Program-made: the position numbers and the translations under genes
The notes under the pieces: model-generated
The model's database searches: none
Told to the model about the DNA's origin: nothing
The model's input: the letters and a program-made list of their open reading frames with translations, nothing else
Assembly: GCA_025453505.1 (NCBI GenBank)
Contig: JALOQG010000019.1
Span: 1-21,629, forward strand
Origin: Myxococcota bacterium
GTDB taxonomy: Bacteria > Myxococcota_A > UBA9160 > PR03
DNA: 21,629 bases
Reading direction: 5' to 3'
Shown here: piece by piece, positions 13,429 to 20,236 of the stretch
Layout of the letters: each line of letters starts with the position of its first letter
Position numbering within the stretch: the stretch's first letter is position 1

Positions 13429-13979
13429 CCGCGGTACACCGGGAGGCGATCGCCCATGGCGGCGAGCGGCTCCCCGGCCTCGTCGCGCTTCGAGAGCAGT
13501 GGCGTCGCCGTCGGCCACTGGACTCCGATCGCGGGGTCGTTCCAGGCGATCGTGATCTCGTCGCTCGGCACGTACACGTCCGAGCACTTGTACTCGACCT
13601 CGGCCACTTCCGAGAGCACGCAGAAGCCGTGGGCGAAGCCGGCCGGAATGTAGAACTGGCGGAAGTTGTCGGCGGAGAGCACGACGCCGACCCAGCGCCC
13701 GAAGTGCGGCGATCCGCGGCGGATGTCCACCGCGACGTCGAAGATCTCGCCCTTCACCGTGCGCAGCAGCTTCGCCTGCGGCCGCGTCACCTGCGCGTGC
13801 AGCCCGCGCAGCGTTCCCTGCTGCGAACGCGAGTGGTTGTCCTGCACGAAGGTCTCGGTGATGCCGCCCGCCGCGTACTTCGGGACCGAGAAGGTCTCGA
13901 GGAAGAAGCCGCGCGCGTCGCGATGCACCGCCGGCTCGACGATGATGACGCCCGGCAGCTCCGTCGGCAGGAACTTCAC
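13425..13979 (-). CDS. rmlC: dTDP-4-dehydrorhamnose 3,5-epimerase
   Basis: A complete 184-residue RmlC epimerase (cupin fold), the third step of dTDP-L-rhamnose synthesis. Key residues visible: His61 in TLRGLHAQ (catalytic base), Tyr130 in VEYKCSD (acid), Asp166 in LLSKRDEAGEPL and the family signature FVQDNHSRSQQGTLRGLH. The conserved FYIPAGFAHGF strand is present. The GTG start at 13979 overlaps the TGA of rmlA (GTGA), so rmlA and rmlC are co-translated. rmlB (4,6-dehydratase) and rmlD (reductase) are not in the window; they may lie elsewhere in the chromosome. The final CTAG is shared with the stop of the zinc-ribbon gene on the other strand. Confidence 0.96.
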   Translation of the reverse strand: MKFLPTELPGVIIVEPAVHRDARGFFLETFSVPKYAAGGITETFVQDNHSRSQQGTLRGLHAQVTRPQAKLLRTVKGEIFDVAVDIRRGSPHFGRWVGVVLSADNFRQFYIPAGFAHGFCVLSEVAEVEYKCSDVYVPSDEITIAWNDPAIGVQWPTATPLLSKRDEAGEPLAAMGDRLPVYRG

Positions 13980-14851
13980 GCCGGCTCCTCGGCGGCGATC
14001 TTCTGCAGATACTCGCCGTACGCGGACTTGTTCAGCTCGCGTCCGAGCGCGTCGAGCCGCTCACGGTCGATCCAGCCGCGGCGGAACGCGATCTCCTCGA
14101 TGCACGCGACCATCAGCCCCTGCCGCTCCTGCACCGCATGGATGTACTCCGAGGCCTGGAGCAGCGATTCGTGCGTGCCCGTGTCGAGCCACGCGATGCC
14201 GCGCCCGAGCAGCTCCACGCGGAGTTGCTTCTGCTCGAGATAGCGGAGGTTGACGTCGGTGATCTCGATCTCGCCGCGCGCCGACGGCTTCAGCGACGCC
14301 GCGATGTCCACGATCTGCGGATCGTAGAAGTAGATGCCGACGACCGCGTACTGCGAACGCGGCTGCTTCGGCTTCTCCTCGATCGAGAGCACGCGGCCCG
14401 CGGCGTCGAACTCGACGACGCCGTAGCGCTCGGGATCGCTCACGCGATAGCCGAACACGGTCGCGCCGGGTCCGCGGGCCGCGGCACTTTCGAGCGTCTG
14501 TCCGAGGCCGTGGCCGTGGAAGACGTTGTCGCCGAGCGCGAGCGCGACGCCGTCGCCCGCGATGAAGTCGCGCCCGATCAGGAACGCCTGCGCGATGCCC
14601 TCGGGCCGTGGCTGCGCCGCGTACCGGATCGACATGCCGAGTCGCGCGCCGTCACCGAGCAGTCGTTCGAAGCTCGGCAGGTCCTCGGGCGTGCTGATCA
14701 CGAGCACGTCGCGGATGCCGGCCAGCATCAGCGTCGACAGCGGGTAGTACACCATCGGCTTGTCGTAGACCGGCAGCAGCTGCTTGGAAACGCCCCGCGT
14801 GATCGGGTGCAGGCGCGTCCCCGAGCCACCCGCGAGCACGATGCCCTTCAT
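13976..14851 (-). CDS. rmlA: Glucose-1-phosphate thymidylyltransferase
   Basis: A 291-residue RmlA, the first enzyme of dTDP-L-rhamnose synthesis: glucose-1-phosphate plus dTTP gives dTDP-glucose. The nucleotide loop GGSGTRLHPIT (8-18), the KPMVYYPLSTLMLAGI segment, LGDNVFHGHG near residue 110, EEKP (158-161) and GTHESL (225-230) are all present. The start is ATG 14851 with GAGAGGA six bases upstream; TATGGT at 14899-14904 on the minus strand is a good -10 candidate. The gene is coupled to rmlC by GTGA. Rhamnose made here would go to O-antigen or other surface polysaccharide. It is unusual only in lacking rmlB/rmlD as neighbours. Confidence 0.97.
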   Translation of the reverse strand: MKGIVLAGGSGTRLHPITRGVSKQLLPVYDKPMVYYPLSTLMLAGIRDVLVISTPEDLPSFERLLGDGARLGMSIRYAAQPRPEGIAQAFLIGRDFIAGDGVALALGDNVFHGHGLGQTLESAAARGPGATVFGYRVSDPERYGVVEFDAAGRVLSIEEKPKQPRSQYAVVGIYFYDPQIVDIAASLKPSARGEIEITDVNLRYLEQKQLRVELLGRGIAWLDTGTHESLLQASEYIHAVQERQGLMVACIEEIAFRRGWIDRERLDALGRELNKSAYGEYLQKIAAEEPA

Positions 14852-14898
14852 CGAAGATCCTCTCCGCCGCGACGCCGAGCGCCGTCGTCGGCGGCCGC

Positions 14899-14904
14899 AC
14901 CATA
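14899..14904 (-). promoter_or_regulatory. Putative -10 box TATGGT for rmlA
   Basis: TATGGT on the minus strand, about 47 bases before the rmlA ATG, with the ribosome-binding site in the leader. The same hexamer lies upstream of the VWA gene and the repeat lipoprotein. No convincing -35 was found. Confidence 0.35.
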
Positions 14905-14988
14905 TCCGCTGACCGATCCGGGCGAAAGTTGACGCTCGAGGCCCGGCCCCGCGCGTCGACTTCCGCCCGGCTGGATCCGCGAATCGGA

Positions 14989-15165
14989 TCAGGCGAAGCG
15001 CGTCTTGCCGACCACGCGGACCGAGCCGCTCGTCAGCATGTGCGCGATCGTCGCCACGATCTCGCGCTCGTCGTCCGCCACCTCGGACACCGCCCAGAAA
15101 AGATCCCAGAGAGTCACCTCGGGCACCTCGTTCTCCATCGCCACTGCCACTGCCTGTGAACGCAT
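14989..15165 (-). CDS. Small protein of unknown function (58 residues)
   Basis: A 58-residue protein: a short polar start (MRSQAVAVAMENE), then VPEVTLWDLFWAVSEVADDEREIVATIAHMLTSGSVRV. Its alternating helical pattern looks like a small winged or helix-turn-helix unit ending in GSVRVVGKTRF, but no named family is assigned. ATG 15165 was preferred because GGAGG lies ten bases upstream, and the sigma-54-like promoter before it predicts transcription beginning between the alternative ATG 15258 and this one. The longer version (89 residues) would add a basic N-terminus. Acidic, Trp-rich composition and high third-position GC support real coding. It stands alone: 137 bases to rmlA, 213 bases to the comM remnant. 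Confidence 0.7.
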   Translation of the reverse strand: MRSQAVAVAMENEVPEVTLWDLFWAVSEVADDEREIVATIAHMLTSGSVRVVGKTRFA

Positions 15166-15196
15166 CGTGTGATTGCCTCCCCCGGCGCGGCGAAAG

Positions 15197-15212
15197 AGCA
15201 CGATGCGTGCCA
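15197..15212 (-). promoter_or_regulatory. Candidate sigma-54 (-24/-12) promoter
   Basis: On the minus strand TGGCACG-CATC-GTGCT matches the consensus TGGCACG-N4-TTGC at all but one base, with GG and GC at the correct 10-base separation. The predicted transcription start near 15186 is six bases upstream of GGAGG (15176-15180) and 21 bases before ATG 15165, a coherent leader. Sigma-54 promoters require an activator bound further upstream; an imperfect inverted repeat (CTTCGGATC / GATTCGAAG) lies at 15217-15250. Confidence 0.5.
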
Positions 15213-15378
15213 GTCGCTTCGGATCGGCGCGCGATCCGCGCGATTCGAAGAAAGCCACGCAGCACCGGCGCTTTGTCGCTCCGCATGCCTGCCAACGAAG
15301 GGTTCGCGCGGGGCTGGAAGCGACGGATTCTCGACGCCGCCCGTTCGATGCCGAACGCCGCTCCTGCGCTTCGAACCC

Positions 15379-16832
15379 CTACGCGTCGACTTCGTCCCGC
15401 CGATAGCCGAGCGCCTCGGCCATGATCGGCGCCTCGACGCGCGCTTCGCCTTCGAGATCCGCGATCGTGCGCGCGACCCGCAGCAGACGCCGCGCGCCGC
15501 GCGCACTCAGGCGCAGCTTCTCCACCGCGCGGCCGAGCAGCGCGCGGGACTCGGCGCTCGCATCGACCATCGCGTCGAGCGCGGCGTCGGGGAGTTCTGC
15601 GTTGGTGCGCACGCCGAGCGGTGCGCCGCGGGCCTGCTGTCGCTCGCGTGCGGCGACTACGCGAGCCCGCACCGCGCCGCTCGGTTCGCCGGGCGGCCGC
15701 ACGTCGAGCAGTTCGCGCCACGCCACGGCCGGCACGCCGAGGTGCAGGTCGATGCGGTCGAGGAGCGGACCCGAGAGTCGCTGGCGATACCGCGCCACGG
15801 CGGCGTCGGTGCAACGGCAGTCGCGTTGCTGCGAGAGTCGATATCCGCACGGACACGGGTTGGCGGCGGCGATCAACTGGAAGTCGGCGGGAAACACGAA
15901 CGATCCACCCGCGCGTGCGACCACCACGCGACGCTCTTCGAGCACCTGGCGCAGCGATTCGAGCGTGCCGCGGTCGAACTCGGGCAACTCGTCGAGGAAG
16001 AGCACGCCGCGGTGCGCGAGCGACACTTCTCCGGGTCGCGGCGGCGCACCGCCGCCCAGCAGGCCCGCGCGGCTCGCTGCGTGATGCGGCGCGCGGAACG
16101 GCCGATCGCGCAGCATCGCCTGGCCCGCCGGCAGACGGCCCGCGGCGCCGTGCACGCGCGTCACTTCGAGCGCTTCGGGGAAGTCGAGCGCAGGCAGGAG
16201 GCCCGGCAGCCGCCGCGCCAGCATCGTCTTGCCGGATCCCGGCGGGCCGCGAAAGAAGATTCCGTGTCCGCCCGCGGCGGCGACCTCGAGGGCGCGCTTG
16301 GCGCGCTCCTGGCCGCGGATCTCGGCGAGGTCGGGACCGGTGTCTGCGTGTTCCGCGTCCTCGGGAAGGTCGGGCAGCGCCGCGGGATCGAGGCCGGCGC
16401 CCGTCGCGAGGTAGCGAAGCACGGCCGGCAGGTCGTCCGCCGGCAGCACGACGAGATCGGGGCTGGGGAGAGGGCGCCTCGCACGGGGCGCAGGCGACCG
16501 TCGAGGGCGAGTTCGCCGATCAGGCCGAGTCCGGGGAGCCGCTCGCCGTCGAGCGCACCGGCCGCTGCCAGGATCCCGACCGCGATCGGGAGATCGAGCC
16601 CTGCGCCGCTCTTGCGCACCGCGGCGGGCGCCAGGTTCACGGTCACCCGGCGCTCCGGGAACTTGTGGCCGGCTGCGGCGATCGCCGCGCGGACGCGCGC
16701 CGCGCTCTCGCGCACGGCGGTTTCGGCCAGCCCCACTACGTCCACGCGCGGAAGCTGCGCGTGGATCCGCACCTCGACCTCGACCGGCACCCCGTCGATG
16801 CCGGCCAGGACCGCGCCCAATACTCGAGCCAT
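15379..16832 (-). pseudogene. comM: comM/yifB (Mg-chelatase-related AAA+ helicase), broken by deletion and frameshift
   Basis: The reading frame for a YifB/ComM protein is split. Frame one runs from ATG 16832 (GAGGG nine bases upstream) and gives the N-terminal domain MARVLGAVLAGIDGVPVEVEV to LALDGRLRPVRGAL. Frame two, from about 16465 to 15379, gives DLVVLPADDLPAVLRYL, the AAA+ domain with Walker A GPPGSGKT, Walker B GVLFLDELPEF, and the Mg-chelatase C-terminus. At the junction (about 16450-16480) intact ComM proteins have about 23 more residues between the GAL strand and LPADDL, so some 70 bases are missing and the frame shifts. ComM is a hexameric helicase that drives branch migration during natural transformation. 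Either the gene is dead or the assembly is wrong here; programmed frameshifting would not explain the missing residues. Confidence 0.85.
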
Positions 16833-16955
16833 GAAACCCTCGGCGGGACCAAGGGGTGAAGCAAGATCGCGATGAGGCGTTCGCGGACCGCGGCGCTGCT
16901 CGAGGCCGTGCTCGGTTGCCCGTCGTCCGACGGACAGCGCCTCCCAGAAACGGTA

Positions 16956-16991
16956 GAAGGCAGGGTCCGAAGACCCTGCCTTCCCCCTTTT
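16956..16991 (+). terminator. Strong stem-loop followed by T-run
   Basis: GAAGGCAGGGTC, loop CGAA, GACCCTGCCTTC, then CCCCC and TTTT (16988-16991). On the minus strand the loop reads TTCG closed by C-G, the very stable tetraloop type. As a plus-strand terminator it would end a transcript that begins between the comM start and here; no gene there is known, so it may close a small RNA or block antisense reading from comM. The T-run starts five bases after the stem, which weakens the call. Confidence 0.4.
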
Positions 16992-17168
16992 CGGAGAGCC
17001 CCGCCAGGAGTGGGGCTTCCCTTCTCGACTAGGGAGTGGCCGCTGCGCCGAAGTGGTGGCAGAGCTTTGACATGTTGCTGGAACCCTACGTCCCGGTTGC
17101 CGCCATCAGGCCGCAAGGCGGCGCGCCGATTCTGCTTTCGGCGTCTCGTCGGGCCCGACGTCCCGGTC

Positions 17169-17174
17169 TATGGT
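17169..17174 (+). promoter_or_regulatory. Putative -10 box TATGGT for the VWA gene
   Basis: TATGGT lies 59 bases before the ATG at 17233. The same hexamer is found before rmlA and the repeat lipoprotein. The leader would contain GGAAGG about 15 bases from the start codon; this is a weak ribosome-binding site. Confidence 0.3.
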
Positions 17175-17232
17175 CCGCCGTCCCCGCCGGACGCAGCGCC
17201 GGCACCGCCAGGAAGGGTCGAGATTGCATCCG

Positions 17233-18507
17233 ATGCGCCCGCTCCGGACGTCCCATTCCACCCTCCGGTCAGCGGTCCTGGCGGCGCTGATCGCGCTGCC
17301 GTTCGAGGCCGCGGCGGAGGACGTCCGCGTGGTCATCGAGTCGCCGCGCCCGGGCGAGCGCGTCGAGAACAAGGTCGACCAGGCTCCGCTCCAGGGCATG
17401 GCCATCGCAAAGGGGGAACAGCCCTCCGACTTCGACGTGATGATCGTGATGGACGTCTCGAAGTCCACCACGGCGGCGAGCGGTGTCGACGTCGATGGCG
17501 ATGGCGAGGTCGGCGTCGATCCCGAACTCGAGTTGTTGCCTCCGGTGGCGTATCCGCCGGGCACGCGCAACACCGACCCCGGTGATTCGATCCTGCACGC
17601 GGAGGCGATGGCCGCGCGCGCGCTCGTCAAGGGTCTCGATCCGCGGCGGGTGCGCGTGGGACTCATCACCTTCGCGGGCGAGGTCGATCCGACGACCGGC
17701 GAACGCCGTTCCCCGACGCAGCAGAACGCATGGGTCGAGGTGCCGCTGACCGGCGACGTCGCGCAGGTGTCGAATGCGATCGAGGCGGTGCTCGCGCGCG
17801 GCGCCAGCGGCGCCACCGACTTCGCGGCCGGCGTCCGTCTCGGCGTGCGCGAACTGGCGGGTCTTTCCGGGGCGCGCAGCAATCCGCGCGCAAACGCCAA
17901 GAAGGTGATGCTCTTCCTCACCGACGGCGTGCCGTCGCTGCCGATCGGCAAGGGCGACTACACCGACGAGGGAGACAACGAGGCGGCGGTCGGCGCCGCG
18001 CAGCTCGCGCGCTCCGCGGGCATCGCGATCAACAGCTACGCGCTGGGCCCGAACGCGCTGTCGCAACCGTTCGCCGTGACCGAGATCGCGCGCACCACGC
18101 TCGGCACCTTCACGCCCGTCATGAACCCCGGCGACATCGTGGCGCTCCTGCAGGGCGTCAGCTTCGCCAACATCGAAGACGTCGTGCTCTCGAACCTGAC
18201 GACGGGAGAACTCTCGACCGACGTGCGCCTCAACCCCGACGGCTCGTTCAACGGCTACGTGCCGGTGCGGATCGGCAAGAACCGGATTCGCGTGACGGCG
18301 CTGGCATCCGACGGCGGCCGCGGCAGCGCGACGGTCGAGATCGAGTTCGGCCGGTCGCAACTCTCGCAGCGCGAGATGTCGCTCGAACTCGAGCGCATCC
18401 GGCGCATGAACAAGGAGCTGCTGCTCCTGCGCGAGCGCCAGCGCATCGACGAGTTCCGCAATCGCGAGAAGAAGGAACTCGAGATCGAGGTCGAGAAGAC
18501 CAACTAG
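17233..18507 (+). CDS. Secreted von Willebrand factor A (VWA) domain protein
   Basis: A 424-residue exported protein. A signal peptide (1-28, ending EAAAED) leads to a beta-rich start, then a VWA domain from about residue 66: the MIDAS metal site is complete (Asp74-x-Ser76-x-Ser78, Thr195 in GATDF, Asp231 in FLTDG). A calcium-loop-like DVDGDGEVGVD (86-96) is inserted just after the first MIDAS strand, an unusual place. Residues 310-372 look like a beta sandwich (FANIEDVVLSNLTTGELSTDV). The C-terminus (375-424) is a highly charged helix, probably a coiled coil. VWA domains bind ligands through the bound metal. ATG 17233 was preferred over ATG 17170 because it places the signal peptide correctly. 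It faces the repeat lipoprotein and shares CTAG stops with it, so the two may work as a pair. Confidence 0.9.
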   Translation: MRPLRTSHSTLRSAVLAALIALPFEAAAEDVRVVIESPRPGERVENKVDQAPLQGMAIAKGEQPSDFDVMIVMDVSKSTTAASGVDVDGDGEVGVDPELELLPPVAYPPGTRNTDPGDSILHAEAMAARALVKGLDPRRVRVGLITFAGEVDPTTGERRSPTQQNAWVEVPLTGDVAQVSNAIEAVLARGASGATDFAAGVRLGVRELAGLSGARSNPRANAKKVMLFLTDGVPSLPIGKGDYTDEGDNEAAVGAAQLARSAGIAINSYALGPNALSQPFAVTEIARTTLGTFTPVMNPGDIVALLQGVSFANIEDVVLSNLTTGELSTDVRLNPDGSFNGYVPVRIGKNRIRVTALASDGGRGSATVEIEFGRSQLSQREMSLELERIRRMNKELLLLRERQRIDEFRNREKKELEIEVEKTN

Positions 18508-19943
18508 AGCGGCGTCAGCGCAGGATCCGAGATCTCGCGCTTGACCAGCTTGCCCTTGTCGTAGATCGAGACCACGTCGGCCGTGCCGTCCTGGTTCACG
18601 TCTTCTTCGCGGCGCACGAGGACGGTCTTGCCGCCCTGCTGCTCGAAGGTCTCGAAGACGTCCGGTTTGCCGTCGCCCTGGGTGTCGCGCTCGACCTTCG
18701 CGACGTACTCGGCGCCGGAGGCGTCCGTGGCGTAGATCGACCACGCGTCGAGCTGGCCGTCTCCGCTGCGATCCTCTTCGGTGCGGGCGATGCGGCGTCC
18801 TTCGTAGTGGACGACCCGATCGACCTTGCCGGTGCCCTTGGTGTCATGACGCTCCTCGAGCAGGACGCCGGCCTGGTAGGTGTAGAACGCATCGCGGATG
18901 CCGTTGCCGTCGCGATCCACTTCCCGCGCGGTCATGCGGCCGCCGGCGTAGCGCTCCCACGCGTCCGGCTTGCCGTCGCGGTTCTCGTCGAGTTCGCGCG
19001 CGGCGACTGCTCCGGCTTCCCACGTGCTCCAGGCGTCGATGCGGCCGTCGTAGTCGCGATCCTCTTCGACACGCACGAGCTGCGCCGTCTGGTCGTCGAA
19101 GTAGCGCACCTCTTCGGGCTTGCCGTCGTGATCGGCGTCGAGCGAACGCGCGAGCACGGCGCGCTTGCTCTTGCCGTCGGCGCTCGGCAGCGTCGCGCGC
19201 TTCTCGTCGAACACGGAATCGGGCAGATCGCGCAGCTTCGGCGCGGCGGGCGCGGTGCGCGGATCCGCGCGGGTCGCGACCTCCGCCGTGCTCGGGGCCG
19301 CTGCAGCGGCGGCCGCGGGCGCCTTGCTGGCGCTCTCTTCGGATTCGATCTGGCGGAGCAGCTCTTCCTGACGCTCGAGCTCCTGCTGGATCTCGTCCTC
19401 GAGCGACGCCTGTCGTTCGAGCTGATCCTCGATCTCTTCTTCCCGCTCCCGCTCGGTGTTCCCGCCGTAGCCGCCCTTGTTGCCGAAGGGGACGTCGCTC
19501 GTGACCGCACCGTAGACGGCGAAGGTCGTGGCCATCACCGCGGCGCCGATCGGGCCGGCCTGCGAGCCGATGATCGCGCCCATCACGAGACCTTCGAGCG
19601 CGCTCTTGGCGCGGTCGCCCGCGTCGGGGCCCGCCGCCGCAGCAGGGTCGTTCGGGTCGGCGTTCGGATCCCCGGGATCGGCCGGGCCGGCGGTGCTCGA
19701 GGGACCCGGCGTACCGGTGGTCGGGTCGGCCGAACCCGCGGCGCCTGCCCCGGATGCGGCCGTCGCCTCGGGGGCGGCCTCCGGCGCAGGTGCGGTGCTG
19801 ACCGGCGGGGCCTGCGGATCCACCGGGGTTGCCGTCGGGCCCGGCTTGCTGGCACAGCCTGCTGTGATGAGGAGCGCCGCGACCCAGACCAAGGAGGTCG
19901 CCGGGCGGAAGAATCGGGAGAGCGCCGGGGGAAGGCGCGTCAT
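18504..19943 (-). CDS. Lipoprotein with Gly-zipper, coiled coil and eight calcium-loop-like repeats
   Basis: A 479-residue lipoprotein of unknown function with four parts. (1) Signal with lipobox LITAGC (Cys30). (2) A disordered Pro/Ala/Gly/Asp linker to about residue 110. (3) A Gly-rich hydrophobic hairpin (SALEGLVMGAIIGSQAGPIGAA, 114-148), like glycine-zipper segments of outer-membrane lipoproteins, then a charged coiled coil (163-205). (4) Eight repeats from residue 269 of the type DxDxDGxxDxW/F with a period near 24 residues (loops at 269, 295, 319, 343, 367, 391, 420, 448), resembling EF-hand or thrombospondin type 3 calcium loops. Expected to bind calcium at the cell surface and to be anchored in the outer membrane. 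ATG 19943 was chosen because it places the lipobox correctly; codons upstream are shadows. Confidence 0.88.
   Translation of the reverse strand: MTRLPPALSRFFRPATSLVWVAALLITAGCASKPGPTATPVDPQAPPVSTAPAPEAAPEATAASGAGAAGSADPTTGTPGPSSTAGPADPGDPNADPNDPAAAAGPDAGDRAKSALEGLVMGAIIGSQAGPIGAAVMATTFAVYGAVTSDVPFGNKGGYGGNTEREREEEIEDQLERQASLEDEIQQELERQEELLRQIESEESASKAPAAAAAAAPSTAEVATRADPRTAPAAPKLRDLPDSVFDEKRATLPSADGKSKRAVLARSLDADHDGKPEEVRYFDDQTAQLVRVEEDRDYDGRIDAWSTWEAGAVAARELDENRDGKPDAWERYAGGRMTAREVDRDGNGIRDAFYTYQAGVLLEERHDTKGTGKVDRVVHYEGRRIARTEEDRSGDGQLDAWSIYATDASGAEYVAKVERDTQGDGKPDVFETFEQQGGKTVLVRREEDVNQDGTADVVSIYDKGKLVKREISDPALTPL
18582..19139 (-). repeat. Eight tandem calcium-loop-like protein repeats
   Basis: The C-terminal part of the lipoprotein repeats a DxDxDGxxD(A/V)W loop followed by Tyr/Trp-containing strand residues every 24-29 residues. 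At DNA level the copies have diverged, so they do not form a simple direct repeat. Confidence 0.75.
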
Positions 19944-20236
19944 CGGCGTACGCCTCGCAGTGGAGCAGCGATGCTTCTCTCTACCATAGAGCCGTGTGTG
20001 GCCCCAAGCGAACCTTCGGCGTCGCGCGGCGAACCCGAGGGGCCCACGGGAACGGTCGACTCGCGAGTCGGGGCCGCCTAGCATAACGCGGCGCAGCATG
20101 AACTCGGCGCCTCCGTACGCAGGAGACCGAGCGGAAGGCGAGCAAGCGGGGCCGGCCGGCTTGTCGCTCCCGGGCGAGGGAGAGCCCTCTTCCGGGGCGC
20201 AGGAACGACCGATCTCCTCGGTGGAGGAGTGCGGAA
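19944..20236. other. Divergent promoter region and long leader of the patatin gene
   Basis: Minus strand: TATGGT at 19983-19988, about 40 bases before the lipoprotein ATG. Plus strand: TAGCAT at 20079-20084, followed by an ATG at 20098 in a frame other than that of the patatin gene (start 20237). That frame runs on over the patatin gene with Arg-rich, shadow-like sequence. The leader holds a G-rich ribosome-binding site (GGAGG, 20223-20227) only for GTG 20237. Confidence 0.45.
19983..19988 (-). promoter_or_regulatory. Putative -10 box TATGGT for the repeat lipoprotein
   Basis: The minus strand reads CTATGGTAG about 40 bases before the ATG at 19943. It is the third copy of this hexamer upstream of a gene start in the window. 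No clear -35. Confidence 0.3.

Larger units (their letters stand above)
16833..17232. other. 400-base intergenic region with several hairpins
   Basis: This is the longest stretch without a supported gene. It separates divergent comM (minus) and the VWA gene (plus). It holds a perfect 12-base stem with a four-base loop (16956-16983), a six-base stem (16997-17017), a five-base stem (17018-17035), a GCCGCC/GGCGGC stem (17099-17122), and two copies of the nine bases CGTCCCGGT. Short open frames cross it on both strands but none is convincing. TATGGT at 17169-17174 is a -10 candidate for the VWA gene. No match to tRNA, tmRNA, SRP RNA or RNase P RNA motifs was found by eye. Confidence 0.6.

Noticed and set aside
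15166..15258. N-terminal extension of the 58-residue gene to ATG 15258
   Set aside because: Sequence is less protein-like, and the sigma-54-like promoter and GGAGG lie inside it; kept as an alternative only.
17067..17072. TTGACA as a -35 element for the VWA gene
   Set aside because: Perfect hexamer but no -10 at 16-18 bases downstream, and the TATGGT box is about 100 bases away.
16953..17122. Riboswitch or tRNA in the comM-VWA gap
   Set aside because: No GEMM, TPP, cobalamin or T-loop (GTTCGAAT) signature could be seen; only generic hairpins.
17036..17290. 84-residue open frame on the plus strand before the VWA gene
   Set aside because: No ribosome-binding site, Arg-rich end and overlap with the VWA signal peptide; may be part of the hairpin-rich stretch.
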